The translations under genes were made by a program, and so were the position numbers. The notes below the pieces were generated by a model. It had not been told where the DNA came from, did no database searches, and saw nothing but the letters and a program-made list of their open reading frames with translations. Positions 1 to 8,631 of a DNA stretch of 64,000 nucleotides are shown in pieces. Within the stretch, counting starts at the first letter, position 1, and each line of letters begins with the position of its first letter. Source of the DNA: Opitutaceae bacterium (GTDB taxonomy: Bacteria > Verrucomicrobiota > Verrucomicrobiia > Opitutales > Opitutaceae); NCBI GenBank assembly GCA_003164715.1, contig PLTZ01000054.1:1-64000 (forward strand). Direction: 5' to 3'.

Positions 1-32
1 GGCCCAAACCAGAAAGCCCTACCGCGTCCGGC

Positions 33-54
33 CCGCGGAAGAGTCTTTCCGCGG
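33..54. other. 8-bp perfect inverted repeat near the left edge
   Basis: CCGCGGAA (33-40) and TTCCGCGG (47-54) form a perfect stem around a 6-nt loop, about 30 bases before the first gene. There is no T-run on either side, so a classical intrinsic terminator is not supported. It could end transcription from a gene outside the window or regulate the gene at 85. Nothing else is visible in bases 1-84. Confidence 0.4.
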
Positions 55-84
55 CGCCCATCGCCGGTCTAGTCTCCTGCGTAA

Positions 85-1296
85 TTGAACTCCGGCGGAC
101 TCGAAATCACCTACCTCTTCACGACCTTCCCAAAGACGACCGAGATGTTCCTGCAGCGGGAGATCGCGGCGCTCCGGGCGAACGGCGTCCGCCTGAGGAT
201 CCACTCGATGTGGGGCGGCGGCGGGTCGTTCCGCGGGATCGAGGTCGAGGCGTTCAACAAGTGGAGGCTCCTCGAGCTCTTCTGGCTGATCCCCTACGAG
301 TCCTGGCGCAGGCCGCAGGTCCTTAAGCAGCTTCTGCACGGGCTCGCCACGAGGCGCGCCCCCTCGTGGATCAACTTCTGGGAGAACATGCTCGGCGCCG
401 GGTTCGCCTGCCTCTACGCGAGGGCGTTCCGGCGCGCCCCCCCGCAGCTGATCCACGCCGCGTGGGGCGGGGGGCCGGCGACGGCCGCCTGGCTCCTCTG
501 GCGGCTCGACGGCCACCGGTTCAGCGCGGGCGCCCACGCCTACGACGTCTTCGAGCACGGGGGCGACTGGTGGCTGAAGGAGAAGCTCGAGGCCGCGGTC
601 TTCGTGCACACCTCGACCGAACTCGCCCGCCAGGAGCTGATCGCCCGGGGCCTCCCCCCGGAGCGGGTCGTCTGCATCCGCAGCGGCCTGGAGCGGCTGC
701 CGGCCCTGAAGGCGCTTCACGCCTCGCGCGTGCCCCTTCACGTGCTTTCGCTCGCGCGGCTCGTTGAGAAGAAGGGGCTCGACCGGCAGCTGCGGATCTA
801 CGCCGCGCTCAGGGCCGCGGGCGTCGAGTTCACGGCCCGGATTGTCGGGGACGGCCCGCTGCGGCCGAAGCTCGAGAGCCTGGCGGGGAGCCTCGGGGTC
901 GCCGACCTGGTGACGTTCGTGGGACAGGTGCCTCCCCAGGAGGTGTGGGAGCACCTGGAGTGGGCCGACGTGCTCCTTCACACGGGGGTGGTCGCCCCGA
1001 GCGGCGACCGCGACGGCCTTCCCAACGTGATCGCCGAGGCCATGGCGGCGGGGGTTCCCGTGGTGACCTCCCCAACCGCCGGCACGACCGAGGCGGTGAG
1101 TGACGGGGTGACCGGGATCGTGCTCCCGGTCGACCGTCCCGAGGCCTGGGTCGGCGCCCTGCGCCGGCTCTCGCACGACGACCCTCTCTGCGAGTCGCTG
1201 CGCCGCCCGGCGAGGAAATGGATCGAGGACAACTTCGACGTCCGCTCCAACACGGAGAGGCTGCTCGTTCGGCTCGAGGCGGCCGCGGCCCCATGA
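85..1296 (+). CDS. GT4-family glycosyltransferase
   Basis: Predicted cytoplasmic retaining sugar transferase, 403 residues. The N-terminus (ITYLFTTFPKTTEMFLQREI) has the usual GT4 opening seen in colanic-acid-type transferases. The C-terminal half carries the nucleotide-sugar site: GDGPLRPKLE, then DGLPNVIAEAMAAGVPVVTS, with an acidic residue and Glu spaced as in the E-x7-E motif. An in-frame stop (82-84) lies immediately upstream, and the first usable codon is TTG at 85. The conserved first beta strand begins only a few residues later, so this start is likely. Donor and acceptor cannot be read from sequence. The stop overlaps the next ATG (ATGA), so the two genes are probably translated together. 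Confidence 0.88.
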   Translation: MNSGGLEITYLFTTFPKTTEMFLQREIAALRANGVRLRIHSMWGGGGSFRGIEVEAFNKWRLLELFWLIPYESWRRPQVLKQLLHGLATRRAPSWINFWENMLGAGFACLYARAFRRAPPQLIHAAWGGGPATAAWLLWRLDGHRFSAGAHAYDVFEHGGDWWLKEKLEAAVFVHTSTELARQELIARGLPPERVVCIRSGLERLPALKALHASRVPLHVLSLARLVEKKGLDRQLRIYAALRAAGVEFTARIVGDGPLRPKLESLAGSLGVADLVTFVGQVPPQEVWEHLEWADVLLHTGVVAPSGDRDGLPNVIAEAMAAGVPVVTSPTAGTTEAVSDGVTGIVLPVDRPEAWVGALRRLSHDDPLCESLRRPARKWIEDNFDVRSNTERLLVRLEAAAAP

Positions 1297-2309
1297 TCTT
1301 CTTCGACACGACGAGCGCCGCCTCGTGGCGGCACTCCTCCGGCCTGGCGAGGGTGAGCCGGCGCCTGAAGGACGAGCTCGGGGGCGCGGCCACCGGCGCC
1401 GCGTGGAGCGAGATCGGCGCGACGGCGTCCGGGGCCGACTGGTTCTTCACGCCGGAGCTCTTCTCGGAGGCGGAGCGGCCGGGATTCACGGAGTTCCTCG
1501 CGAGGCGCCCCTGCAGGCTGGCGGCCCTCTACCACGACGCCATCCCGCTGAAGCACCCGTCCATCACGTGGGCAAAGAGCGTCGCCCGGCACCCCTCGTA
1601 CATGAAACTGCTGGCGCGCTTCGACAGGGTCTGGGCGGTCTCGGCGGCCAGCCGGGAGGAGCTGCTCGGCTTCTGGAGGTGGCAGGGGGTCTGCGGCCCG
1701 GCGGTCGAGGTGCTCCCGATGGGAGCCGACGGGGCGGGTGCCGCCCGGGCACTGGGCGGCGCGGTAAACGGAACGCCGCCGCCTAGAATCGTCGCGGTCG
1801 GGATCCTCGAGCCCCGCAAGAACCAGGGCGTGATCCTTGACGCGTGCGAGGCGCTCAGGCGCGAGGGGCTCGAGATGGAGCTGCACCTGGTCGGGCGGGT
1901 GAACCCTCAGTTCGGCGGGCCGATCTCGCGGCGGGTGGGGGAGGCGGCGAGGCGCTGGCCTGGCCTGCGCCACCACGCCCGCATGGACGATGCGGCGCTC
2001 GCGGAGCTACTCTCGAGCGCCCGCGCCACGGCGTTTGCCTCCATTGCCGAGGGCTGCGGGCTGCCGCTTCTCGAGTCGCTCTGGATGGGGGTGCCGTGCG
2101 TCTGCAGCGGCATTGCGCCCCTGCTCGAGAACGCGGCCGGCGGCGGCTGCCTCGTGGTTGCCGGCAACGACCTGGCGGGCTGGACCGAGGCCCTGCGGCG
2201 CGTCCTTTCGGACGACGCCCTGCAGTTGAGGCTGGCCGCGGAGGCGTCCAGCCGCCCGCTCGCCCGGTGGGCCGACGCGGCGCGGGTCCTTCGCGAGGCG
2301 CTCGCCTGA
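1293..2309 (+). CDS. GT4-family glycosyltransferase
   Basis: 338-residue GT-B transferase. The start ATG at 1293 overlaps the previous stop; an in-frame extension upstream to 1218 is out-of-frame reading of the preceding gene. Visible motifs are YHDAIPLKHPS in the N-terminal domain, VAVGILEPRKNQGVILDACE at the linker, and IAEGCGLPLLESLWMGVPCV, which supplies the E-x7-E pair. It is clearly paralogous to the enzyme at 4253-5428: both open with a short strand then TG/SG-x-x-RV, and both contain HDA, FWRW/YWRW and RKN blocks in the same order. The sugar specificity is unknown. Confidence 0.88.
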   Translation: MIFFDTTSAASWRHSSGLARVSRRLKDELGGAATGAAWSEIGATASGADWFFTPELFSEAERPGFTEFLARRPCRLAALYHDAIPLKHPSITWAKSVARHPSYMKLLARFDRVWAVSAASREELLGFWRWQGVCGPAVEVLPMGADGAGAARALGGAVNGTPPPRIVAVGILEPRKNQGVILDACEALRREGLEMELHLVGRVNPQFGGPISRRVGEAARRWPGLRHHARMDDAALAELLSSARATAFASIAEGCGLPLLESLWMGVPCVCSGIAPLLENAAGGGCLVVAGNDLAGWTEALRRVLSDDALQLRLAAEASSRPLARWADAARVLREALA

Positions 2310-2433
2310 TCGCCCCCAAGGGTGCCGGGCAACTCGGCCGGGAGCGTCGGGCCAGCCAATACCTGAAAGAGCCGCCGGGGTTCACCAAGTCGCTTCCTGG
2401 TGACAACCAACAAGTTCTCTCTGTTCATCCTAA

Positions 2434-2453
2434 TTACTCAGGATGATGAGTAA
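2434..2453. other. Inverted repeat between convergent genes
   Basis: TTACTCA (2434-2440) and TGAGTAA (2447-2453) form a perfect 7-bp stem with a 6-nt loop. It sits in the 292-nt gap between the convergent gene ends at 2309 and 2602. It could act as a bidirectional transcript end, but there is no strong T-run. The rest of the gap is lower in GC than its surroundings, and I see no gene in it. Confidence 0.35.
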
Positions 2454-2601
2454 AAGCACTCTACTGCCAAGGATGTCGTCAGGACCACTCGCAATACTCG
2501 GCGAACTTCAAAATACCTTCCGGCGCCGCAAGCCCGCGCCTGTCTATCAGAGGGCGAGTCAACGAGCCCGACTCACACTAAAGTCGGTCAGTTCCTATCC
2601 C

Positions 2602-2925
2602 TTAGCTCCGCCGATGAATGAAGTAGTTGACCAGAAAAAGGATGGGAAATGCGAGGAGGAGGCAATACGCCGAATTCAGGACGGCGCCTGCGACATACCA
2701 GCCCCGCAGCGCCTTGGTCTTCAAGGCGCCCACGGCTGCCGCCAGGGCGGGGATCGAGAGGACCGGAATGAACAGCACCGCAAGGGTGATCGCATTATTG
2801 ATCGAGTTGCGTTGGGCGTTGGCGGTCATCCCCGTTGCGTAGCCCAGGATGATTACCTGAAGGAGCGCCGCGACGATGGGCGTTGCGCAGATGAGAACGG
2901 GCTTCGATTTCCAAGGGTTGGCCAT
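2602..2925 (-). CDS. Small hypothetical membrane protein
   Basis: 107 residues from an ATG at 2925 (MANPWKSKPV). Three hydrophobic segments are visible at about residues 12-31, 44-64 and 76-101, followed by a positively charged tail (YFIHRRS), as for a small inner-membrane protein with three spans. The frame is open far upstream, but that part only reads through the neighbouring aminotransferase gene in another frame. It lies 41 nt downstream of that gene on the same strand and may be cotranscribed. I do not recognise a family. Confidence 0.6.
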   Translation of the reverse strand: MANPWKSKPVLICATPIVAALLQVIILGYATGMTANAQRNSINNAITLAVLFIPVLSIPALAAAVGALKTKALRGWYVAGAVLNSAYCLLLAFPILFLVNYFIHRRS

Positions 2926-2966
2926 GCCCGTCGAAGCTCGGTTGGCTGGCTTTGGCGCCGGGCGCC

Positions 2967-4163
2967 CTAAAGCTTCTTGGCCGCGTAGGCCATCGCCGCG
3001 GCGATCTGCTCCAGCTGCTCGTCCGTGTGCATCGCCGAGACGGCGGTGCGGATCAGGTCCTTGCCCGCGGGAACGGCGGGCGAAGTGGCCATGACGGTGA
3101 AGACCCCCTTCTCGAGAAGGGCCTTCCAGAAGGGATAGACGCGCTCCTTCGAGCCGAGCACGATCGGGACGGCGGGCGTCTCGCTCTCCCAGGTGTCGAA
3201 GCCGAGGCCCTTCAGGATGGCCCGGTACTTCTTCGTGTTGGCCCAGAGCCTCTCGATATGCTGCGGCTCGCTCTGCATGACCTCGAGCGAGGCCTGCGCG
3301 CACGCCGCCTGGCTCGGGCTAATCGCCGCGCTGAAGATCGTCTGCTTGGAGTGGGTGCGCAGAAACTCGATCACGTCCTTCGAGGCCGCCACGAAGCCGC
3401 CCGTGCTCGCCAGGGACTTGGAGAGGCTGCCGCAGATCACGTCGACCGCGTCGTTGAGTCCGAAGTGGTCGACCGTGCCGCGGCCCTGGCGGCCGAGGAC
3501 GCCGAATCCGTGGGCGTCGTCCAAGACGATGAAGCAGCCGTGCTCCTCGGCGATCTCGTTGAGCTCCGGCAGCCGGGCGATGTGCCCCTCCATCGAGTAG
3601 ACGCCCTCGATCACCAGCATCTTCGGGGCGGTCGGGTTCGCCGCGGCAATGACCTCCCTCAGGTCGTCGGGATTGTTGTGGGAGAAGCGTTCGACCGTGG
3701 CGTTCGAGAGGCGGATTCCGTCCCACAGGCAGGAATGGACGTTCTTGTCGGCGAGGATGACGTCGCCCTTCTGGGCGAAGGCGGCGACGCTCGAGAGGCA
3801 GGACAGGTAGCCGGCGGCGTGGATGTGGCACGCCTCGCGCCCCAGGAAGTCCGCGATCCTCTGCTCAAGCTCGACATGGTAGGTCCGTGAGCCGTTGGAC
3901 GGCCGAGCCCCGGTCGTGCTCGTCCCCCATTTGACGAGCGCCGCCCGGCCCGCCTCGACCACCTTGGGATGGAAGGAAAGCCCCAGGTAGTCGTTGCTCG
4001 ACAGCATGATCATCTCCTTGCCGTCCAGGTGTATGGTCGTCCCCTTCTGGGCATCCATCGCATGGTAGAACGGCGCGTAGCGCAGCCGCATCTTGGTCGA
4101 ATAGTCCTCGCTGCAGCGCCCCAAGATGGGCTTCTTGTTCTTAAGGAATAACGTGATAGCCAT
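2967..4163 (-). CDS. Alpha-oxoamine synthase-like PLP enzyme (KBL/SPT/BioF family)
   Basis: 398-residue fold-type I PLP enzyme. Family motifs are present: SSNDYLGLSFHPKV near residue 55, DKNVHSCLWDG with the ring-stacking His (about 143), LDDAHGFGVLG (Asp and His near 215-218) and GSLSKSLASTGG with the Schiff-base Lys249. Enzymes of this family condense an amino acid with an acyl-thioester: 2-amino-3-ketobutyrate CoA ligase, 8-amino-7-oxononanoate synthase, serine palmitoyltransferase. The N-terminus resembles the SPT/KBL branch more than BioF, and no biotin genes are nearby. The placement within a glycan locus suggests a lipid-linked or unusual amino-ketone product, but the substrate is not determinable. 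Confidence 0.85.
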   Translation of the reverse strand: MAITLFLKNKKPILGRCSEDYSTKMRLRYAPFYHAMDAQKGTTIHLDGKEMIMLSSNDYLGLSFHPKVVEAGRAALVKWGTSTTGARPSNGSRTYHVELEQRIADFLGREACHIHAAGYLSCLSSVAAFAQKGDVILADKNVHSCLWDGIRLSNATVERFSHNNPDDLREVIAAANPTAPKMLVIEGVYSMEGHIARLPELNEIAEEHGCFIVLDDAHGFGVLGRQGRGTVDHFGLNDAVDVICGSLSKSLASTGGFVAASKDVIEFLRTHSKQTIFSAAISPSQAACAQASLEVMQSEPQHIERLWANTKKYRAILKGLGFDTWESETPAVPIVLGSKERVYPFWKALLEKGVFTVMATSPAVPAGKDLIRTAVSAMHTDEQLEQIAAAMAYAAKKL

Positions 4164-4193
4164 GCGGGCCCGACGCTAAGAGCGACCTACAGG

Positions 4194-4207
4194 TTTGCAA
4201 ATGCAAA
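4194..4207. promoter_or_regulatory. Palindrome upstream of the PLP enzyme gene
   Basis: TTTGCA and TGCAAA separated by two bases make a 14-nt palindrome about 30 nt upstream of the start at 4163. It sits in an 89-nt gap after the GT4 gene, in a locally A/T-rich patch. Size and position fit an operator or promoter element. There is no further support. Confidence 0.3.
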
Positions 4208-4252
4208 TGGGAGCGCCCACAGGCCCCCGACCATCAACGCATTCCAAATTTC

Positions 4253-5428
4253 TTATGCGTTACGGCGCAGGGTGCCCGTCCAGGCGAGAAGCTCGGTGGC
4301 GTAGTCCCCCCAGGACTTGAACCGGCGGCCCCTGGCCTCGCTCTCGAGCGTGGACCGTTCGGAGGGGGAGGCCAGCAGGCGGCCGAGGGCGGAGGCGATC
4401 TCGGCCGGCCCCGCGGCGCCGAGGCTCAGGCAGCCGCCGCCCCGGGCCACCTCGCCAAGGGCGCCCTCCGTCCGGCACAGGCAGGGTTTGCCGCGGGCCA
4501 GGCTTTCGGCGACCGGGAGCCCGAAGCCCTCCGCAATCGAGGGGTACACCGTGAAGGCGCATTGGCGGTACGCCGCCTCGAGGGCTTGGTCTGAGACCGG
4601 GCCGTCGTGGCGGACCGGCCTTCCCGACGCGCGCAGCCGCCTTAGCTTCTCAAGCGCCGCGGCGCCCGTCTCCGGGTTTGAGAGCCCGACTAGGCGAAGC
4701 TCGAAGGCCGCCCCGGCCGACCAGAGCGTCTCGCAGGCGTCGAGAAGCGCGGCGTGGTTCTTCCTTCCCTCGATGCTGCCGACGCAGAGGACGACCGGCA
4801 CGCCGCCTGGCGGGGTCGCCCCGTCCTCGGCGGGCGCCGGGTCGATCCCGAGGGGCAGTGCGACCACCTGAGGGAGTCGGGTGGCGCCGAGCCAGCGCCA
4901 GTAGTCGAGCAGGCAGTCGCGGGACGCCTCCGAGACGGCGGCGATGCCGTCAAACTGCAGGAGCTCCTGCAGGTACGCGGGAAAGCGGGCGACGTTTAAG
5001 CGGGGCGTGAATTCGGGGTACTGGAGCGCGAGCGCGTCGTGAAAGAGCGCGACCCGGGCGCCCTCTGCCGCGGCGAAGAGGCCCGGGAGCGCCGCCGCGA
5101 CCTCCGGCGAGAAGATCTCCGGGACGAGGACGCCGCCGGCGGAGCCCGGGGCGAGCGGGCTGGCCCGGCCCGAAAGCCGCCGCAGCCGGCCCGTGATTCG
5201 GGCGCGCAGGGGCCAGCGTGAGCCGCGCGCCCCTGCGGCGCAGGCGGCCGCGAGGTTACGCTCCTCCCACGGCTCAAGCGGGCGCCAGGCGGACTCGTGG
5301 GGGTCGAAACAGACGGACAGGGCCCTCCCCGCAAGCGCCCCGCGCAGCGAGCGCACGACGCGCTGGATCCCCGTGCGGGCCCGGGTGTGGCTCGTGTGGG
5401 TCAGGTCAAGGAGAAGCGGGGCGGGCAC
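4253..5428 (-). CDS. GT4-family glycosyltransferase
   Basis: 391 residues from a GTG at 5428. GT-B features are LLDLTHTSHTRARTGIQRVV at the N-terminus, FHDALALQYPE, VVLCVGSIEGRKNHAALLDA before the donor-binding domain, and IAEGFGLPVAESLARGKPCLC with the E-x7-E pair. It is a paralogue of the gene at 1293-2309. It follows the membrane protein at 5438 with a 9-nt gap, so the two are likely cotranscribed. Specificity is unknown. Confidence 0.88.
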   Translation of the reverse strand: MPAPLLLDLTHTSHTRARTGIQRVVRSLRGALAGRALSVCFDPHESAWRPLEPWEERNLAAACAAGARGSRWPLRARITGRLRRLSGRASPLAPGSAGGVLVPEIFSPEVAAALPGLFAAAEGARVALFHDALALQYPEFTPRLNVARFPAYLQELLQFDGIAAVSEASRDCLLDYWRWLGATRLPQVVALPLGIDPAPAEDGATPPGGVPVVLCVGSIEGRKNHAALLDACETLWSAGAAFELRLVGLSNPETGAAALEKLRRLRASGRPVRHDGPVSDQALEAAYRQCAFTVYPSIAEGFGLPVAESLARGKPCLCRTEGALGEVARGGGCLSLGAAGPAEIASALGRLLASPSERSTLESEARGRRFKSWGDYATELLAWTGTLRRNA

Positions 5429-5437
5429 GGTTGGGGG

Positions 5438-6964
5438 TCAGGGCTTTGCGGCGCCGAAGTCCCGCCGCAATATGACGATGTCATGGACCTTTCCAACCTC
5501 GATCCAGCGCCCGGGCATCACCTTGCGGAGCACGTCAGACTGCTCGATCTCGTAGGGGAAGAGCACGGCGTAGAGCGGCCGGTTGGCCGCGCGGATGGCC
5601 GACTCGATCCTCCCGACGTTCTCCTTGGTCACCTCCTCCCAGCGCACGAACGTGAACGGCGTGTCGAAGTAGAGCGCCCCGGTCACCTGCGCCGCGAGGC
5701 ATACGGCGTCCCCGGGCACGTGCCCCTGCATCCAGCCGCTCAGGTCGCGGTACCGGAGCTCCTCCCCCTTGATCGAGAACGGATGGAGCGAGCGGTCCGG
5801 CCACGCGAGGGCGAGCGCCGCCAGGGCGAGGCCGAGGGCGAGCGCCGCGGGCGCGCGGCCGGGGTCGGCCCACGCGGGCGCGCGGCCGAGGAGCGCACGG
5901 GCGACCAGGAGCGCCGCGGCCACGAGCGCGGGGGCGGCCGGCAGGAGGAACCGCAGGTACCACCAGGTCTCATGGGTGCACACGTACGCGGCATAGAAGC
6001 CCGCGTAGGCGAGGATCCATGTCGCCAGAAGCCAGCGGGTCCGCGGGCTCTCGCTCCCTAGCCACGGCAGCCCGAGGTCGAGCGCGACCAGCGGGGTGAA
6101 GAGGACGGGCAGCCAGCGCGCGTAGTGCAGGAGGGTCTCGGGGACGTACCGCGACCCGAAGTAAGCGCTCGCGTCGCCGTATCCGGTGACCGCAAGGCCG
6201 CCGTAGGCCGACAGGTCGTGCGCAACGAAGACCGCGGCGCCGGGCAGGCCCCCGAGGACGAGGAAGAGCCAGCGCCTGGGCGACACCCCGAGGACCACCG
6301 CGAGCGGCGCGAAGGCGAGGACGTTGGTCGGCCGAAGCAGGACATCGACCGCCACCGCGGCGCCGGCGCCAAGCGCCCATGCCGGCTTCTCGCGGCTTTT
6401 CAGGGCCGCGAGGACCGCCAGCGTCGTCCAGAGGAGGGACGGCACGTCGCTCATCGCCTGGAGCGACATGAAGAGGTAGAGCGGGCTTAGCGCCAGGATC
6501 GCGGCCCCGAGGACCGCCCATGGCCGCCCGAGCCCGAGCGCGCGCCCGAGCGCGTACATCGCCGCCAGGCCGGCGAGCGAATGCAGGAGGATCGCCGCGT
6601 CGCCGGCGTGCCGCCAGCCGGCGAGTGGCTCCATGGCGAGGATGAAGAGCGGGAGACCGACCGGGTAGGTGGGCACGAGGCCGTCGCCGTTCCATGCCGG
6701 CTTGAATCCCAGGGGCACATAGAGCATCGGGGTGTCGGCGAGCCGCGGGAGCCCGGGGATCGTGCGGATGCGCGCGTGCAGGTTACCCGCCGCCAGCAGG
6801 CGCGCGTGGTTCATGTAGCCCGAGGTGTCCGAGCCCCCCGGCAGCGCCGCCACGTGCGCGATCAGCATCGCCGTGTAGAGCGCCAGCGCGACCACCGCCG
6901 CCGCGACAGCCGCGCGCCTCGGCTCCACGTTGGGCGACGGTGTCGGGGCGGCGGGAAAATCCAT
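5438..6964 (-). CDS. GT39/ArnT-like polytopic membrane glycosyltransferase
   Basis: 508 residues from ATG 6964. A first transmembrane helix (about 17-39) is followed by a loop with an acidic residue in GGSDTSGYMNHARLL. In GT-C enzymes that position holds the catalytic Asp. About ten further hydrophobic helices follow, then a C-terminal soluble region of about 120 residues (from about 390) without further helices. The architecture matches dolichyl- or undecaprenyl-phosphate-sugar transferases acting on the periplasmic face. The 42-nt gap to the divergent gene at 7007 must hold both starts. Confidence 0.7.
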   Translation of the reverse strand: MDFPAAPTPSPNVEPRRAAVAAAVVALALYTAMLIAHVAALPGGSDTSGYMNHARLLAAGNLHARIRTIPGLPRLADTPMLYVPLGFKPAWNGDGLVPTYPVGLPLFILAMEPLAGWRHAGDAAILLHSLAGLAAMYALGRALGLGRPWAVLGAAILALSPLYLFMSLQAMSDVPSLLWTTLAVLAALKSREKPAWALGAGAAVAVDVLLRPTNVLAFAPLAVVLGVSPRRWLFLVLGGLPGAAVFVAHDLSAYGGLAVTGYGDASAYFGSRYVPETLLHYARWLPVLFTPLVALDLGLPWLGSESPRTRWLLATWILAYAGFYAAYVCTHETWWYLRFLLPAAPALVAAALLVARALLGRAPAWADPGRAPAALALGLALAALALAWPDRSLHPFSIKGEELRYRDLSGWMQGHVPGDAVCLAAQVTGALYFDTPFTFVRWEEVTKENVGRIESAIRAANRPLYAVLFPYEIEQSDVLRKVMPGRWIEVGKVHDIVILRRDFGAAKP

Positions 6965-7006
6965 ACTTGCTTTGGATGGGCAGGGAGAGTGGTTTGTCGC
7001 CTTTTG

Positions 7007-8623
7007 GTGGTAAGACTCAAATCATTTCTCCGGGGAAGGGGCGCCGCGCTTCGGTGGGGCGCCTGCGCGCTTGCGGCCGGGGTCTTTGCCTGGAGCGTGG
7101 CGTTCTTCTACCTGCCGGGGCAGGGATTCACGTACATGATCCAGTTCGGGTCGAAGGAGAGCGCGCGCTACCTGCCCGAGCTGAAGGCGGTCAACCACTA
7201 CGAGCGGGCCGACTCGCCCGGGTACGACTCCCAGTGGTACGCGCAGATCGCCATGCATCCGCATCTGCGGGATCCCGTGCTCGCCAAGGCGGTCGACAGC
7301 CTTCCGTACCGGGCGCGCCGGATCCTCTTTGTCTGGGGCGCGTGGGTCTTGGGCGGCGGGAACCCGGCGCGTGCGCTAAACGTCTACGCGGCGCAGAACA
7401 TCGTGTGCTGGTTCATCCTGGCGGCGCTGCTCCTGCGCTGGCTTCCGCCGATCAGCTGGGGCAACTGCTTTCGATGGGCGGCCGTGCTCTATTCGTTCGG
7501 GCTGATCTTCAGCGTGGCGTTGGCGCTTCTGGACGGCCCGGCGCTCCTGCTGACAATGGTCGGCATGATGATGCTGGAGTGCGGCAGGCCCTGGAGCGGG
7601 GCCCTCGTCATGGGGCTTTGCGGGCTTGGCAAGGACACGAGCGTCCTCGGCGGCGCGGCGCTCAAGCCCCCGGAACCGCGCCGGCCGCGGACGTGGGCCC
7701 CGTGGCTCGCCCAGGTGGCGCTTGTGCTCCTTCCCCTTGCGGCATGGATGGTCTGCCTGCGGGTCTGGCTCGGCGCGGGCGACGACATCGGCCCGCGCAA
7801 CTTCGCCCGGCCCTTCGCCGGTCTCGCGAACAAGCTTCAGGACACTCTTGCGGGCCTCGTCGCCGGGGGCTACCCGAGCCCCCAGGTCACGCGGCTCGAC
7901 CTGCTGATCTTCATCGGGCTCCTCGCGCAATTCTTCTTCTTTGCCTTTAGGAGGCGCTGGCAGGAGCCCTGGTGGCGGGTGGGGGCGTCCTACGCCGTCT
8001 TGATGATATTCCTCGGGGACGCGGTTTGGGAAAGCTATCCCTCGGCCGCCGCGCGGGTGCTGCTCCCGATGACCGTCGCCTTCAACATCCTCGTGCCCCG
8101 CGGGAAGTGGTGGCCGATCCTCCTGGTGGTCGGCAACCTGGGCGTCCTCGCGTCCCCCGACCTCCTGAGACCGCCGGGCAGGGAGAGCTTCGTGGTCGAG
8201 GGCCCGAGGGCGCTCCTGATCAACCCCGCGGACCGGCACACCGTCGAGGCCGTGTTCGGGCCCAGCAACTGGTGGGGCCCCGAGAAGTCGCGCTGGGAGT
8301 TCTTCCGCTGGAGCCTGGGAGACAGCACAGTCGCGATCCGGAATCCCCAGTCCTTTGCGATCCTGGCGGACATCCGGTTCAAGCTCCGCTCGGTCGACGA
8401 GCGCGGCGCGTCGGTGACCTTGGGGGGCAAGGTCGTCTGGCAGGCCCACTTGAAGCCCGCCGAGGTTCTGCCCGGCGCCCTTCACGACGTGCTGCTTAAG
8501 CCGGGCGACACGGTCCTTCTCTTCCAGAGCGACCGGCCCCCCGCATACCCGGGCAACTTTGACCCGAGGAGACTCACCTTCCAGGTGCGCCACCTCGAGA
8601 TCGACCTGAAGGAGCGCCGCTAA
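7007..8623 (+). CDS. Polytopic membrane protein, cell-surface glycopolymer type
   Basis: About 538 residues. The frame is open well upstream, but that part is antisense to the divergent gene. The start is therefore GTG 7007 or TTG 7004, with a weak purine stretch (GGGAGAG, 6984-6990) ahead. After one N-terminal helix there is a loop with DSPGYDSQWYAQIA, resembling the YDGQ-YA motif of membrane proteins found in polysaccharide loci. Some eight to ten hydrophobic helices follow, then a soluble C-terminal domain of about 140 residues. Probably a GT-C-like transferase or polymerase. The gene ends 8 nt before the methyltransferase. Confidence 0.6.
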   Translation: MVRLKSFLRGRGAALRWGACALAAGVFAWSVAFFYLPGQGFTYMIQFGSKESARYLPELKAVNHYERADSPGYDSQWYAQIAMHPHLRDPVLAKAVDSLPYRARRILFVWGAWVLGGGNPARALNVYAAQNIVCWFILAALLLRWLPPISWGNCFRWAAVLYSFGLIFSVALALLDGPALLLTMVGMMMLECGRPWSGALVMGLCGLGKDTSVLGGAALKPPEPRRPRTWAPWLAQVALVLLPLAAWMVCLRVWLGAGDDIGPRNFARPFAGLANKLQDTLAGLVAGGYPSPQVTRLDLLIFIGLLAQFFFFAFRRRWQEPWWRVGASYAVLMIFLGDAVWESYPSAAARVLLPMTVAFNILVPRGKWWPILLVVGNLGVLASPDLLRPPGRESFVVEGPRALLINPADRHTVEAVFGPSNWWGPEKSRWEFFRWSLGDSTVAIRNPQSFAILADIRFKLRSVDERGASVTLGGKVVWQAHLKPAEVLPGALHDVLLKPGDTVLLFQSDRPPAYPGNFDPRRLTFQVRHLEIDLKERR

Positions 8624-8631
8624 AGTCCCCC

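Noticed and set aside
19-1176. 385-residue open frame on the minus strand at the left edge
   Set aside because: It is the complement of the first GT4 gene, and its composition is typical of an antisense shadow.
2443-2970. 175-residue open frame on the plus strand in the gap after the GT4 pair
   Set aside because: Most of it is antisense to the small three-helix membrane protein, and the first part has no motif or ribosome-binding site. The hydrophobic pattern of the minus-strand reading is more convincing.
6581-7006. In-frame extension of the membrane protein gene at 7007
   Set aside because: It is antisense to the divergent membrane protein and is Arg/His-rich without hydrophobic segments. 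The protein plausibly starts just before its first helix.
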